From: an uncultured Bacteroidales bacterium
GTDB taxonomy: Bacteria; Bacteroidota; Bacteroidia; Bacteroidales; UBA3663
Length of the DNA: 10,688 bases
Assembly: GCA_937899265.1 (NCBI GenBank)
Contig: CALBPV010000103.1
Coordinates: 1 to 10,688, forward strand
Reading direction: 5' to 3'
The position numbers and the translations under genes were made by a program. Shown piece after piece: positions 1-6,354 of this stretch; the first letter of the stretch is position 1; each line of letters opens with the position of its first letter. The notes below the pieces were generated by a model. The model saw only the letters and a program-made list of their open reading frames with translations, was not told the origin of the DNA and did not search any database.

Positions 1-123
1 TGAGCGTACTCAATTGGATTTCCGAAGTTCGGAAAACGTTTTGAGCATACTCAATTGGATTTCCGAAGTTCGGAAAACGCTTTGAGCATACTCAATGGAG
101 TTTCCGAAGTTCGGAGAACGTTC
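1..123. repeat. Three tandem copies of a 41-bp dyad-containing repeat
   Basis: Three direct copies lie end to end at 1-41, 42-82 and 83-123 with no spacers. Copies 1 and 2 differ at two positions; copy 3 differs from copy 2 at six. Each unit carries two inverted repeats: TGAG-N4-CTCA at its start and TTTCCGAA-g-TTCGGAAA (8-bp arms) in its middle, followed by AACGTT or a variant. Copy 3 has lost perfect symmetry in the second dyad (TTCGGAG). Sequence from 124 onward no longer matches. The array touches the window edge, so more copies may lie upstream. The function is unknown; possibilities include a protein-binding array, a structured-transcript element or a dispersed intergenic repeat. Confidence 0.9.
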
Positions 124-189
124 TGCACAAAATTTCGGGGTCACACCCATGTTTGACGGGTATGTAGGCCACATTTGACAGGACTCGCT

Positions 190-361
190 ATGCCGCCCGC
201 AATCCACAACGGCACCCAGATTTCAGTCCAATATTTGTAACAATATATGGAAGATGGTGACGACCGATGCCGTCAATTTCTTCCTCAGCCGGCCGCGCCG
301 CTTCGGCAAGTCGCTGTTGGTAGATACGCTGCAATGCTACTTCGAAGGGCGCAAGGATAAC
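190..361 (+). pseudogene. Remnant of an AAA-ATPase-like (DUF1703-type) gene
   Basis: Reading from 254 in one frame gives a stretch that includes FFLSRPRRFGKSLLVDTLQ (278-334) and then CYFEGRKD (to 358). This is the characteristic P-loop region of the AAA-ATPase-like/DUF1703 family that is expanded in Bacteroidota. The preceding IWKMVTTD fits the segment that normally lies just before it. A separate frame starting at ATG 190 reads MPPAIHNGTQ and stops at 238-240; its GTQ may be the start of the same gene, which would imply a frameshift plus a small deletion. After 361 the resemblance ends, and the frame stops at 416-418. The family normally has about 500 residues including a C-terminal nuclease-like domain, so only a short N-terminal piece survives. 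The family assignment is confident; the 5' part is inferred. Confidence 0.75.
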
Positions 362-541
362 CTGCTTCAAAATCGAACATTTGCCCGTAAAGGGTCGCGA
401 AGCGACAGAGAGCGTTGAGGCAGGTTATTTTTACCACCTACTTAGGGCGGTGATGTGGAGGAAGGAAGTAGCGCAAGATGGGACAAGTGATGTCTCAAGT
501 GTCCCAAGTAAACGAATGGGGCTTTGCCGCAGGATTTTGCA
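362..541. other. Intergenic stretch without a recognisable gene
   Basis: No coding region here looks real. The stretch lies between the ATPase remnant and the 3' end of the leftward 56-residue gene. It holds a short GTCGC-GAA-GCGAC hairpin (394-406) and a larger inverted repeat (479-506, listed separately). The forward frame that opens at 381 continues antisense through the membrane-protein gene and resembles nothing I know. Confidence 0.5.
479..506 (-). terminator. Inverted repeat downstream of the spt unit, possible terminator
   Basis: TGGGACA (479-485) and TGTCCCA (500-506) form a perfect 7-bp stem around a 14-nt loop, 35 nt beyond the stop of the leftward 56-residue gene. No T-tract follows on the minus strand, so it is not a classical Rho-independent terminator. 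Its placement is the only support for a role in ending the spt transcript. Confidence 0.3.
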
Positions 542-712
542 TCAAATCATGCGGGTGAAGAAACGGGTGAGCGAACAGCCTACGGCCACGAATCCCGTCC
601 ACACCCAGTAGTGGTTGGTCCATGAGGCTTTGTAGTCCAGCAGCCAGAGAACCACCGTCAGCGCCGCCAGGAGATAGAATCCCCAACGGAGGATTTTCTG
701 AAACAGTTCCAT
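542..712 (-). CDS. Small two-helix membrane protein downstream of serine palmitoyltransferase
   Basis: This 56-residue protein starts at ATG 712-710, 12 nt after the serine palmitoyltransferase stop codon, and ends at TGA 544-542. It has two hydrophobic stretches, about residues 10-25 (WGFYLLAALTVVLWLL) and 36-49 (WVWTGFVAVGCSLT). A short polar loop (DYKASWTNHY) separates them, and a basic tail RFFTRMI ends the protein. The layout predicts a helical hairpin in the inner membrane with no cleavable signal peptide. I do not recognise a named family. Close spacing and shared direction suggest co-transcription with spt, so a role as a membrane anchor or modulator of that enzyme is attractive but inferred. 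The protein is short, but its composition and clean placement make a real gene likely. Confidence 0.7.
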   Translation of the reverse strand: MELFQKILRWGFYLLAALTVVLWLLDYKASWTNHYWVWTGFVAVGCSLTRFFTRMI

Positions 713-724
713 ACTTATATTGTT

Positions 725-1909
725 TTATATCAAATTCAGTTTTTTGAACACCTTCTGAATCATGGTGAGAGCGATTTCCACCTGTTCCCGGGTGTGGGTC
801 GCCATGAGCGAAAACCGGATGAGCGTGCTTGCGGAGGGCACAGCCGGCGGCACGACAGGATTGACAAACAGTCCTTCGTCCCACAGCATTCGGGTGACGA
901 GCAGTGTTTTGTCGAAATCGCGGATGAAGAGCGGAATGATGGGGGAACAGGTATGTCCTATCTCGCAGCCCATCTCGCGGAACCCACGGAGGGCGAAGTT
1001 GGTGATGTCCCAAAGGTGTTGGATTCGCTCCGGCTCGTTCTCCATGATGTCGAGGGCGGCATTGACGGTGCCGACAGCGGCAGGGGGGAGGGAAGCCGAA
1101 AAGATGAAAGACCGGCTGTTGTGGCGCAGCCAATTGGCTGTGGCGCTGTCTGTGGCAATGAATCCGCCGATGGACGCGAGACTTTTGGAGAAGGTTCCCA
1201 TGATGAGATCCACCTGATTGGAGACCCCGAAATGGTCGCACACACCGCGTCCCCGGTGCCCGAAGACACCCAGACCGTGGGCTTCATCGACCATCACGGA
1301 AGCCTTGTACTGCCCGGCCAGCTTCACTATTTCGGGGAGGGGAGCCACATCGCCTTCCATCGAGAAAACACCGTCCACAACGATGAGTTTTATTTTGTCG
1401 GGGTTACAGAGCCGGAGTTTCTTCTCGAGCGACACCATGTCGTTGTGACGGAATTTGAAGTCATGGCTGAAGGAAAGCCGCTTGCCCTCGATGATGGAGG
1501 CATGGTCGAGTTCGTCCCACAGGATGTAGTCCTCGTGTCCCGTGAGGCAGGAGATGACCCCCAAGTTGGTTTGGAAACCGGTGGAGTAAACCAGCGCGTC
1601 TTCTTTCCCCACAAAAGCGGCCAAACGCTTCTCGAGGGCGACATGGATATCGAGCGTACCGTTGAGAAACCGCGAGCCGGCACATCCCGTGCCATATCGG
1701 CGGGTCATTTCAATGGCGGCTTCTTTCACCTTGGGATGGTTGGTGAGGCCCAGATAAGCATTCGACCCGAACATCAGCACCTTCTTTCCGTTCATCGTGA
1801 CCTCGGTGTCCTGGTCGCTTCCCATTTCGCGGAAATAGGGATAGACACCCGAAGCTTTGACACGTTGGGGTTCGGTATATTTGGCAAGTTTTTCTTGAAG
1901 CAAACTCAT
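725..1909 (-). CDS. spt: Serine palmitoyltransferase (alpha-oxoamine synthase family)
   Basis: This 394-residue PLP enzyme should condense L-serine with a long-chain acyl thioester to give 3-ketosphinganine, the first step of sphingolipid synthesis. Visible landmarks are GSRFLNGT (78-85), the cofactor-stacking histidine in DHAS (H136), VDEAHGLGVFG (207-217) with the PLP aspartate D208, and the Schiff-base lysine in GTFSKSLAS (K242). The N-terminus MSLLQEKLAKY and the segment GVYPYFRE resemble Bacteroides serine palmitoyltransferases. 2-amino-3-ketobutyrate CoA ligase and 8-amino-7-oxononanoate synthase (BioF) are the main alternatives within the family. I chose ATG 1909-1907 over an in-frame ATG at 1993. 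The longer start would add 28 unrelated residues and would lie upstream of the -7 box at 1938-1931. The gene leads a leftward unit with the 56-residue membrane protein and diverges from a lipid kinase. Confidence 0.9.
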   Translation of the reverse strand: MSLLQEKLAKYTEPQRVKASGVYPYFREMGSDQDTEVTMNGKKVLMFGSNAYLGLTNHPKVKEAAIEMTRRYGTGCAGSRFLNGTLDIHVALEKRLAAFVGKEDALVYSTGFQTNLGVISCLTGHEDYILWDELDHASIIEGKRLSFSHDFKFRHNDMVSLEKKLRLCNPDKIKLIVVDGVFSMEGDVAPLPEIVKLAGQYKASVMVDEAHGLGVFGHRGRGVCDHFGVSNQVDLIMGTFSKSLASIGGFIATDSATANWLRHNSRSFIFSASLPPAAVGTVNAALDIMENEPERIQHLWDITNFALRGFREMGCEIGHTCSPIIPLFIRDFDKTLLVTRMLWDEGLFVNPVVPPAVPSASTLIRFSLMATHTREQVEIALTMIQKVFKKLNLI

Positions 1910-1930
1910 CGGATGTTGAAAATTAGGCTG

Positions 1931-1938
1931 CAAAGATA
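1931..1938 (-). promoter_or_regulatory. Bacteroidota -7 promoter element for spt
   Basis: The minus strand reads TATCTTTG, a match to the Bacteroides -7 consensus TAnnTTTG. It lies 21 nt before the chosen spt start codon, which predicts a leader of roughly 15 nt. No clear TTTG is visible at the -33 position. The box decides between the two possible spt starts. Confidence 0.7.
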
Positions 1939-2033
1939 ACAAAAACCAATGTAATATTGATACATAATGCGTGAAAAAATGTTTAACTTTCATATTTTCT
2001 GCCCATAAATTGGGAAATCTGCAAAAAAAAACG

Positions 2034-2041
2034 TATCTTTG
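2034..2041 (+). promoter_or_regulatory. Bacteroidota -7 promoter element for the lipid kinase operon
   Basis: TATCTTTG matches TAnnTTTG. A partial -33 element, TTGG at 2010-2013, lies 20 nt upstream, within the usual spacing. Transcription should begin near 2047, leaving a leader of about 16 nt before ATG 2063. A possible TTG start at 2039 falls inside the box and is therefore unlikely. This promoter probably drives the whole rightward cluster to topB. Confidence 0.75.
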
Positions 2042-2062
2042 CGGCGCGATTTTATATTAAAT

Positions 2063-3085
2063 ATGGAGAAACGAACTATACGAATCATAGTGAACCCCAT
2101 CGCAGGCGTGCGACCCAAGGACGAGATACCGGCTTTGGTGGAGCATTCGTTCATGCCTGAAAAGTTCGATGTCGATTTTTGCGAAACCCGTTACGGGGGA
2201 CATGCCACGGAACTGGCCACCGAGGCTGCCGCAAAAGGGTTCGACACGGTCGTGGCCGTAGGAGGCGACGGCACGGTGAACGAGACGGCACGCGGACTGG
2301 TGGGAACGAAGACGGCTTTCGGTATTGTTCCGATGGGATCCGGCAACGGATTGGCCCGTCATCTTCACCTCCCGCTCGAAAGCGAAAAGGCGATGCAGGT
2401 GATAGTCGGGAACCATCGCGAGGCGATAGACTACGGCAAAGCCAACGAACATATCTTCTTCTGTACAGCCGGCGTAGGTTTCGATGCCGACATCAGCCAG
2501 AAGTTTGCCCAAGCCGGACAGCGCGGGGCATTCACCTATGTGAGAGAAGTGATAGACCATCTGCGGAACTACGATCCGAAGACCTATTCCATCTACACCG
2601 ACGACGAGAGAATCCGTGAACGGGCGTTCCTCATCTGTGTAGGCAATGCTTCCCAATGGGGCAACGATGCCAAAATCACCCCTGAAGCCACGATGGACGA
2701 CGGCCAGATGGACATTACGCTCATCAAACCCTTTCCGCCGGCAGGCATTCCCCAACTGGTGATGCAGCTCTTCAACGGGACCATCCACAAGAATCCCAAC
2801 GTGCTCTATTTCCGGTCGTCGCATGTGCGCATCGTTTTGCCTGTCGAGACTCCTGTGCACGTGGACGGCGAGCCGTTCGAAATGAAGGGCGTGGTCGATA
2901 TCCAGACCATTCCCGCCGGCCTCCATGTACTGACCCCCGCCAAGCCCGAGGCACAGCGACTGAACAATCTGCGCTACGGATTCGAGGAGGTGCACTATTC
3001 CATTTTGGCGAATCTGAAGAAGACGATTCCCAATATGCCCAACATCCCGCCCCTTACGAAATTATTGAAAACAAACAACAAATAG
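2063..3085 (+). CDS. Diacylglycerol/sphingosine kinase-family lipid kinase
   Basis: This 340-residue protein belongs to the DAGK catalytic-domain family (LCB5/YegS/DgkB type), which transfers phosphate from ATP to a lipid hydroxyl at the membrane. The N-terminal domain opens with IIVNPIAG (8-15). It carries the nucleotide-binding motif VAVGGDGTVNE (64-74) and MGSGNGLARHL (91-101). The second, beta-rich domain has CTAGVGFDADI (134-144), DDGQMDI (212-218) and HVDGEP (266-271), as family members do. The start is ATG 2063, just downstream of a TATCTTTG box. The substrate cannot be read from sequence: diacylglycerol, undecaprenol-like lipids or sphingoid bases are all possible. Divergent pairing with serine palmitoyltransferase makes a sphingoid base worth testing. 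The next gene begins 4 nt after the stop. Confidence 0.9.
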   Translation: MEKRTIRIIVNPIAGVRPKDEIPALVEHSFMPEKFDVDFCETRYGGHATELATEAAAKGFDTVVAVGGDGTVNETARGLVGTKTAFGIVPMGSGNGLARHLHLPLESEKAMQVIVGNHREAIDYGKANEHIFFCTAGVGFDADISQKFAQAGQRGAFTYVREVIDHLRNYDPKTYSIYTDDERIRERAFLICVGNASQWGNDAKITPEATMDDGQMDITLIKPFPPAGIPQLVMQLFNGTIHKNPNVLYFRSSHVRIVLPVETPVHVDGEPFEMKGVVDIQTIPAGLHVLTPAKPEAQRLNNLRYGFEEVHYSILANLKKTIPNMPNIPPLTKLLKTNNK

Positions 3086-3089
3086 AACT

Positions 3090-3413
3090 ATGGCAGAAAA
3101 TTTAGAAGACAGCATTTTTGACGATCAGGAAGCTGTGAAATATATTCAGGCCAACCTTCCCCAGGAGGCCAAAGGCAAATTCACCGACGACGAGGTGCTC
3201 TACATCTCGGATTTGGTCTATGAATACTATGAGGTGAACGGCTATCTCGAAGAGGAAGACGAGGTGGAAATCGATGTGGACGACTTGAACGAATATGTGG
3301 TCCGGGCGCTCAAGAAGGACGAAGAGTTCCGTCACGCACACCCCAAACTCGACCCCGAAACGGTGGCTTGGGTGGTGCGCTGTGAAATGGACTATGAGGA
3401 CACCCTACAATAA
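3090..3413 (+). CDS. Highly acidic conserved-type hypothetical protein
   Basis: This 107-residue protein has 32 Asp/Glu against 9 Lys/Arg, a net charge near -23. An acidic run, LEEEDEVEIDVDD, spans 53-65. No signal peptide or membrane segment is visible, so it should be cytosolic. Features include LPQEAKGKFTDDEVLYISDLVYEYY (23-47), which looks helical, and a C-terminal VAWVVRCEMDYEDTL (92-106). It resembles small acidic Bacteroidales proteins that I know only as conserved hypotheticals, so no function is assigned. It sits 4 nt after the lipid kinase, and its last 20 nt overlap the ATG start of the OmpA-like gene, which suggests translational coupling. Confidence 0.8.
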   Translation: MAENLEDSIFDDQEAVKYIQANLPQEAKGKFTDDEVLYISDLVYEYYEVNGYLEEEDEVEIDVDDLNEYVVRALKKDEEFRHAHPKLDPETVAWVVRCEMDYEDTLQ

Positions 3414-4059
3414 CGGATTCATCGCTAAAGCCACAGAACTCTTGAAGACAAAACTTGTAACCCTCCTCCTGGCCCTGAGCGTTGTCCTGCCGTTGTCGGC
3501 CCAGAATTTCGAACGCATTCCCGAGGCGGAACAGAACCTATACGGCGAACAGGCATACGTGACGGGAGAATACGAAACGATGAAGAACGTGCGCAGTTAC
3601 TGGCAGAAAGAAAGCCGGCGGCTGGGCAACTTGCGCGGGTGCCAGTGTGCCTTGACCGGTCCGGGCGAGGCCATCTTCAAGGTGACGGTTCCCGCGAGGT
3701 TCATCTACCAGTCGAACGACTCGGTGCTCTCTCCTTTTGCGGAGATTCATCTGCGTCCCTTCCTTCATCTGCTGAAGGGCAATGACCCGATGGCTTCAGT
3801 CATTGTGGCATGCCACTCTGACAATAACGGCAGTGACACCTATCTGCGTCGTTTCACACAGGCCCGGGCGGTTCAGTTGGCCCAATGGTTTCGCCGTCAA
3901 GGAGCCCTCTCGGCCCACATCCATCCCTACGGCGTGGGGACGATGTCACCCGTGACCGAAAACAAAAATCTTGCCCAGCGGGAGAAGAACCGTCGTGTGA
4001 CGCTCTATTTCGTTCCCTCGAAGGCAATGCTCAAATTGGCAAAGAAAAACAAACTGTAA
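3394..4059 (+). CDS. Secreted OmpA-like domain protein
   Basis: This protein has 221 residues if translation begins at ATG 3394. A hydrophobic export signal spans about 19-36 (TKLVTLLLALSVVLPLSA) with likely cleavage after SAQ, and there is no lipobox cysteine. The C-terminal domain (about 103-207) matches the OmpA peptidoglycan-binding fold. It shows IYQSNDSVLSP, a CHSDNNG segment in place of the usual GHTDxxG, RAVQLAQWFRRQGA, and the closing NLAQREKNRRV. The binding-site Asp (D143) and Arg (R200 or R201) are kept. The middle region (40-100) is not recognised. An in-frame TTG at 3442 would give a more typical short signal peptide (MKTKLVTLLLAL), lie 28 nt after the previous stop, and leave 205 residues; it is a real alternative. 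The protein should sit in the periplasm or outer membrane on peptidoglycan. The next gene starts 9 nt after its stop. Confidence 0.82.
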   Translation: MRTPYNNGFIAKATELLKTKLVTLLLALSVVLPLSAQNFERIPEAEQNLYGEQAYVTGEYETMKNVRSYWQKESRRLGNLRGCQCALTGPGEAIFKVTVPARFIYQSNDSVLSPFAEIHLRPFLHLLKGNDPMASVIVACHSDNNGSDTYLRRFTQARAVQLAQWFRRQGALSAHIHPYGVGTMSPVTENKNLAQREKNRRVTLYFVPSKAMLKLAKKNKL

Positions 4060-4068
4060 CAATAAAAC

Positions 4069-5544
4069 ATGGCAACAGAATTAAAAGATTTGACCAAACG
4101 TGCCGACGACTATTCCCGCTGGTACAACGAACTGGTCGTAAAAGCAGATTTGGCTGAGCAGTCAGCCGTGCGCGGATGTATGGTTATCAAGCCATACGGC
4201 TACGCCATTTGGGAAAAAATGCAGCATGAATTGGACACGATGTTCAAGAAAACCGGTGTCCAGAATGCTTATTTTCCCCTCTTGATTCCCAAATCGTTCT
4301 TCTCGCGGGAAGCCGAACATGTGGAAGGTTTTGCCAAAGAGGCCGCCGTTGTGACCCACTACCGTCTGCGTGCCACCGCCGACAAGACTGCCGTCGAAGT
4401 CGATCCCACAGCCAAGCTCGAAGAGGAACTGATTATCCGTCCCACATCGGAAACCATAATCTGGAACACATTCAAAGGCTGGATTCACTCCTGGAGAGAC
4501 CTTCCGGTGCTCTGCAACCAGTGGTGTAACGTGATGCGATGGGAGATGCGTACCCGTCCCTTCCTCCGCACCTCGGAGTTCCTCTGGCAGGAAGGCCACA
4601 CCGCCCACGCCACTGCCGAGGAGGCAGATGCCCGTGCCCAGCTGATGCTGAAAGTGTATGCCGACTTTGCGGAGGGATTCCTGGCATTGCCGGTGATGCA
4701 AGGCGTGAAGAGCGAGACAGAGCGTTTCGCCGGTGCTCTCAATACCTACACCATCGAGGCCATGATGCAGGACGGCAAGGCCCTGCAGGCCGGAACGAGC
4801 CATTTCCTGGGTCAGAATTTCGCCAAGGCTTTCGATGTCACCTATCTCGACAAGGAAAACAAGCCTCAGTCCGTATGGGCTTCCTCATGGGGCGTTTCGA
4901 CGCGACTGATAGGTGCGCTCATCATGACACACTCCGACGACAACGGTCTGGTGTTGCCCCCCAAGGTGGCGCCGCTCCAGGTGGTCATCATCCCCATCGG
5001 TGGCAAAGACATGTCGAAACTCGACGAAAAACTGGGTGCCATTGCAGCCGATCTCGAGAAGAAAGGCATCAGCGTGAAATACGACAACGCCGACAACAAA
5101 CGTCCCGGCTTCAAGTTTGCCGACTACGAACTGAAGGGCGTGCCCGTGCGTCTTGTGATGGGCAATCGCGACCTCGAGAACGGCACGATAGAAATCATGC
5201 GACGCGACACGCTTGAGAAAGAAACCGTAGCGGTAGAGGGTATCGCAGAAAGAGTGGAAAAACTGCTCGACGAGATTCAGGCCAACATCTACAACAAAGC
5301 CCGGAATTTCCGCGACGCCCACATCTACGAGTGCGACAACTACGAAGAATTCAAACAGCGCATCAACGACGGAGGCTTCTTCCTCTGTCACTGGGACGGC
5401 ACCGAAGAGACCGAGACCCAAATCAAGGCAGACACACAGGCCACCATCCGTTGCGTGCCTTTTGCCTACGAACAGACGGAAGGCACAGACATGGTTTCGG
5501 GCAAGCCTGCCAAGTACCGTGTGCTGATAGCCCGTTCCTATTAA
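4069..5544 (+). CDS. proS: Prolyl-tRNA synthetase, archaeal/eukaryal type
   Basis: This 491-residue class II aminoacyl-tRNA synthetase charges tRNA-Pro with proline in the cytosol. Its size, and the lack of a large editing insertion between motifs 2 and 3, identify the archaeal/eukaryal-type (type 3) form. Class II motif 1 falls within MVIKPYGYAIWEKM (38-51). RPTSE is at 124-128, motif 2 is RWEMRTRPFLRTSEFLWQEGHTAH (157-180) and motif 3 is GVSTRLIGAL (275-284). The anticodon-binding domain begins near PLQVVIIPIGG (302-312). The C-terminus ends RVLIARSY with the terminal tyrosine typical of this type. In the C-terminal domain, the four-cysteine zinc site found in some relatives is incomplete: FLCHWDG and TIRCVP keep single cysteines, and their pairs are absent. 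The gene lies in the middle of the rightward operon. Confidence 0.97.
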   Translation: MATELKDLTKRADDYSRWYNELVVKADLAEQSAVRGCMVIKPYGYAIWEKMQHELDTMFKKTGVQNAYFPLLIPKSFFSREAEHVEGFAKEAAVVTHYRLRATADKTAVEVDPTAKLEEELIIRPTSETIIWNTFKGWIHSWRDLPVLCNQWCNVMRWEMRTRPFLRTSEFLWQEGHTAHATAEEADARAQLMLKVYADFAEGFLALPVMQGVKSETERFAGALNTYTIEAMMQDGKALQAGTSHFLGQNFAKAFDVTYLDKENKPQSVWASSWGVSTRLIGALIMTHSDDNGLVLPPKVAPLQVVIIPIGGKDMSKLDEKLGAIAADLEKKGISVKYDNADNKRPGFKFADYELKGVPVRLVMGNRDLENGTIEIMRRDTLEKETVAVEGIAERVEKLLDEIQANIYNKARNFRDAHIYECDNYEEFKQRINDGGFFLCHWDGTEETETQIKADTQATIRCVPFAYEQTEGTDMVSGKPAKYRVLIARSY

Positions 5545-5577
5545 ACGACCCCAACCGGTCACAGGCAAATCCCGACG

Positions 5578-6354
5578 ATGCGAAACAAATACGCGACTCT
5601 GCTCTATCTCACCTTCAGGAATCTGAACTGGTTCGAGTGGATGCTCATTGCCGCCATTATGGCTCTGTCCGTTGCCTCTTTTGTCATAAAAGGAGAGGTG
5701 ACGGCCAACAGTGCCATAGCTGCAGTGAGCGCCTTGCTGGGGGTGTTCTGTGTGGTGCTGGGTGCCAAAGGCTCGATGGCCAACTGGATATTCGGTATCG
5801 TGGAGTGTTTTCTCTATATGTACATTGCCTTCTCGCAGCACATTTACGGAGATGCCCTCCAAAGGCTACTATATACCCTTCCCATGCAGTTTCTCGGGTG
5901 GCACTGGTGGAGCCAGCGCAAACGCAAAAAGAACACTGACCAGATACAGACCCGTTGGATGAGTTGGAAGGTCAGGGGCAGCTATCTGGTGCTCATTGTG
6001 GTACTGACGATTGTTTTTGCGCAGTTCTTGAAATATGCAGGCCCCCATCTGTCGGGGTTCTTCCAGATGCTCCACATAAGTTCATTCCGCGGAGAGTATG
6101 TCAATGAAGGCCAATTGTGGCTGGATGCTTCAACGACCGTCTTGGGCATCGTCACCACTTTTATATCTACGCGCGCCTACGTGGAGCAGTGGTTCCTGTG
6201 GCTCGTGATTAACATCTTTTCCATCTCCATCTGGGGAATGAATGATTCGGAATTCTCGTTTATGACCGTTTCCAAATATTCCGTCTATCTCATCAATACC
6301 TTCTACGGTATTTACGTATGGACGAAATTGGCCAAATCGGAAGAAATACAATGA
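5578..6354 (+). CDS. pnuC: PnuC-family transporter, likely nicotinamide riboside
   Basis: This 258-residue inner-membrane protein has about seven hydrophobic segments: roughly 21-37, 45-62, 68-86, 94-111, 135-152, 186-198 and 204-221, with a last one near 233-249. PnuC landmarks are NWIFGIVECFLYMYIAF (69-85), PMQFLGWHWW (102-111), STRAYVEQWFLWLVIN (197-212) and INTFYGIYVW (239-248). Family members take up nicotinamide riboside by facilitated diffusion for NAD salvage. Relatives carry thiamine or riboflavin, and specificity is not settled by sequence alone. No NadR-type kinase or thiamine enzyme lies alongside, and no riboswitch is visible in the 33-nt gap after proS. Its TGA overlaps the topB ATG (ATGA), so the two are probably translationally coupled. 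Confidence 0.9.
   Translation: MRNKYATLLYLTFRNLNWFEWMLIAAIMALSVASFVIKGEVTANSAIAAVSALLGVFCVVLGAKGSMANWIFGIVECFLYMYIAFSQHIYGDALQRLLYTLPMQFLGWHWWSQRKRKKNTDQIQTRWMSWKVRGSYLVLIVVLTIVFAQFLKYAGPHLSGFFQMLHISSFRGEYVNEGQLWLDASTTVLGIVTTFISTRAYVEQWFLWLVINIFSISIWGMNDSEFSFMTVSKYSVYLINTFYGIYVWTKLAKSEEIQ

Noticed and set aside
1..123. Possible CRISPR array
   Set aside because: The 41-bp units are contiguous and near-identical along their whole length, with no unique spacers and no cas genes in the window.
381..611. Plus-strand 76-codon frame after the ATPase remnant
   Set aside because: It is partly antisense to the membrane-protein gene, has no recognisable motif and no promoter, and crosses the 479-506 inverted repeat.
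495..1241. Minus-strand 248-codon frame overlapping the spt 3' end and the 56-residue gene
   Set aside because: It is rich in His, Arg and Pro with no family motifs. The same DNA is better explained by spt plus the small membrane protein in another frame.
794..1939. Long plus-strand open frame of 381 codons opposite spt
   Set aside because: It is fully antisense to serine palmitoyltransferase, whose catalytic motifs are clear. The plus-strand product has no recognisable motif and looks like a shadow of GC-rich codon use.
1910..1993. N-terminal extension of spt from ATG 1993
   Set aside because: It would place the start upstream of the TATCTTTG box and add 28 residues not found in related enzymes.
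5545..5577. Riboswitch upstream of pnuC
   Set aside because: The gap between proS and pnuC is only 33 nt, too short for a TPP, FMN or NAD+ riboswitch, and no such core is visible in the end of proS.
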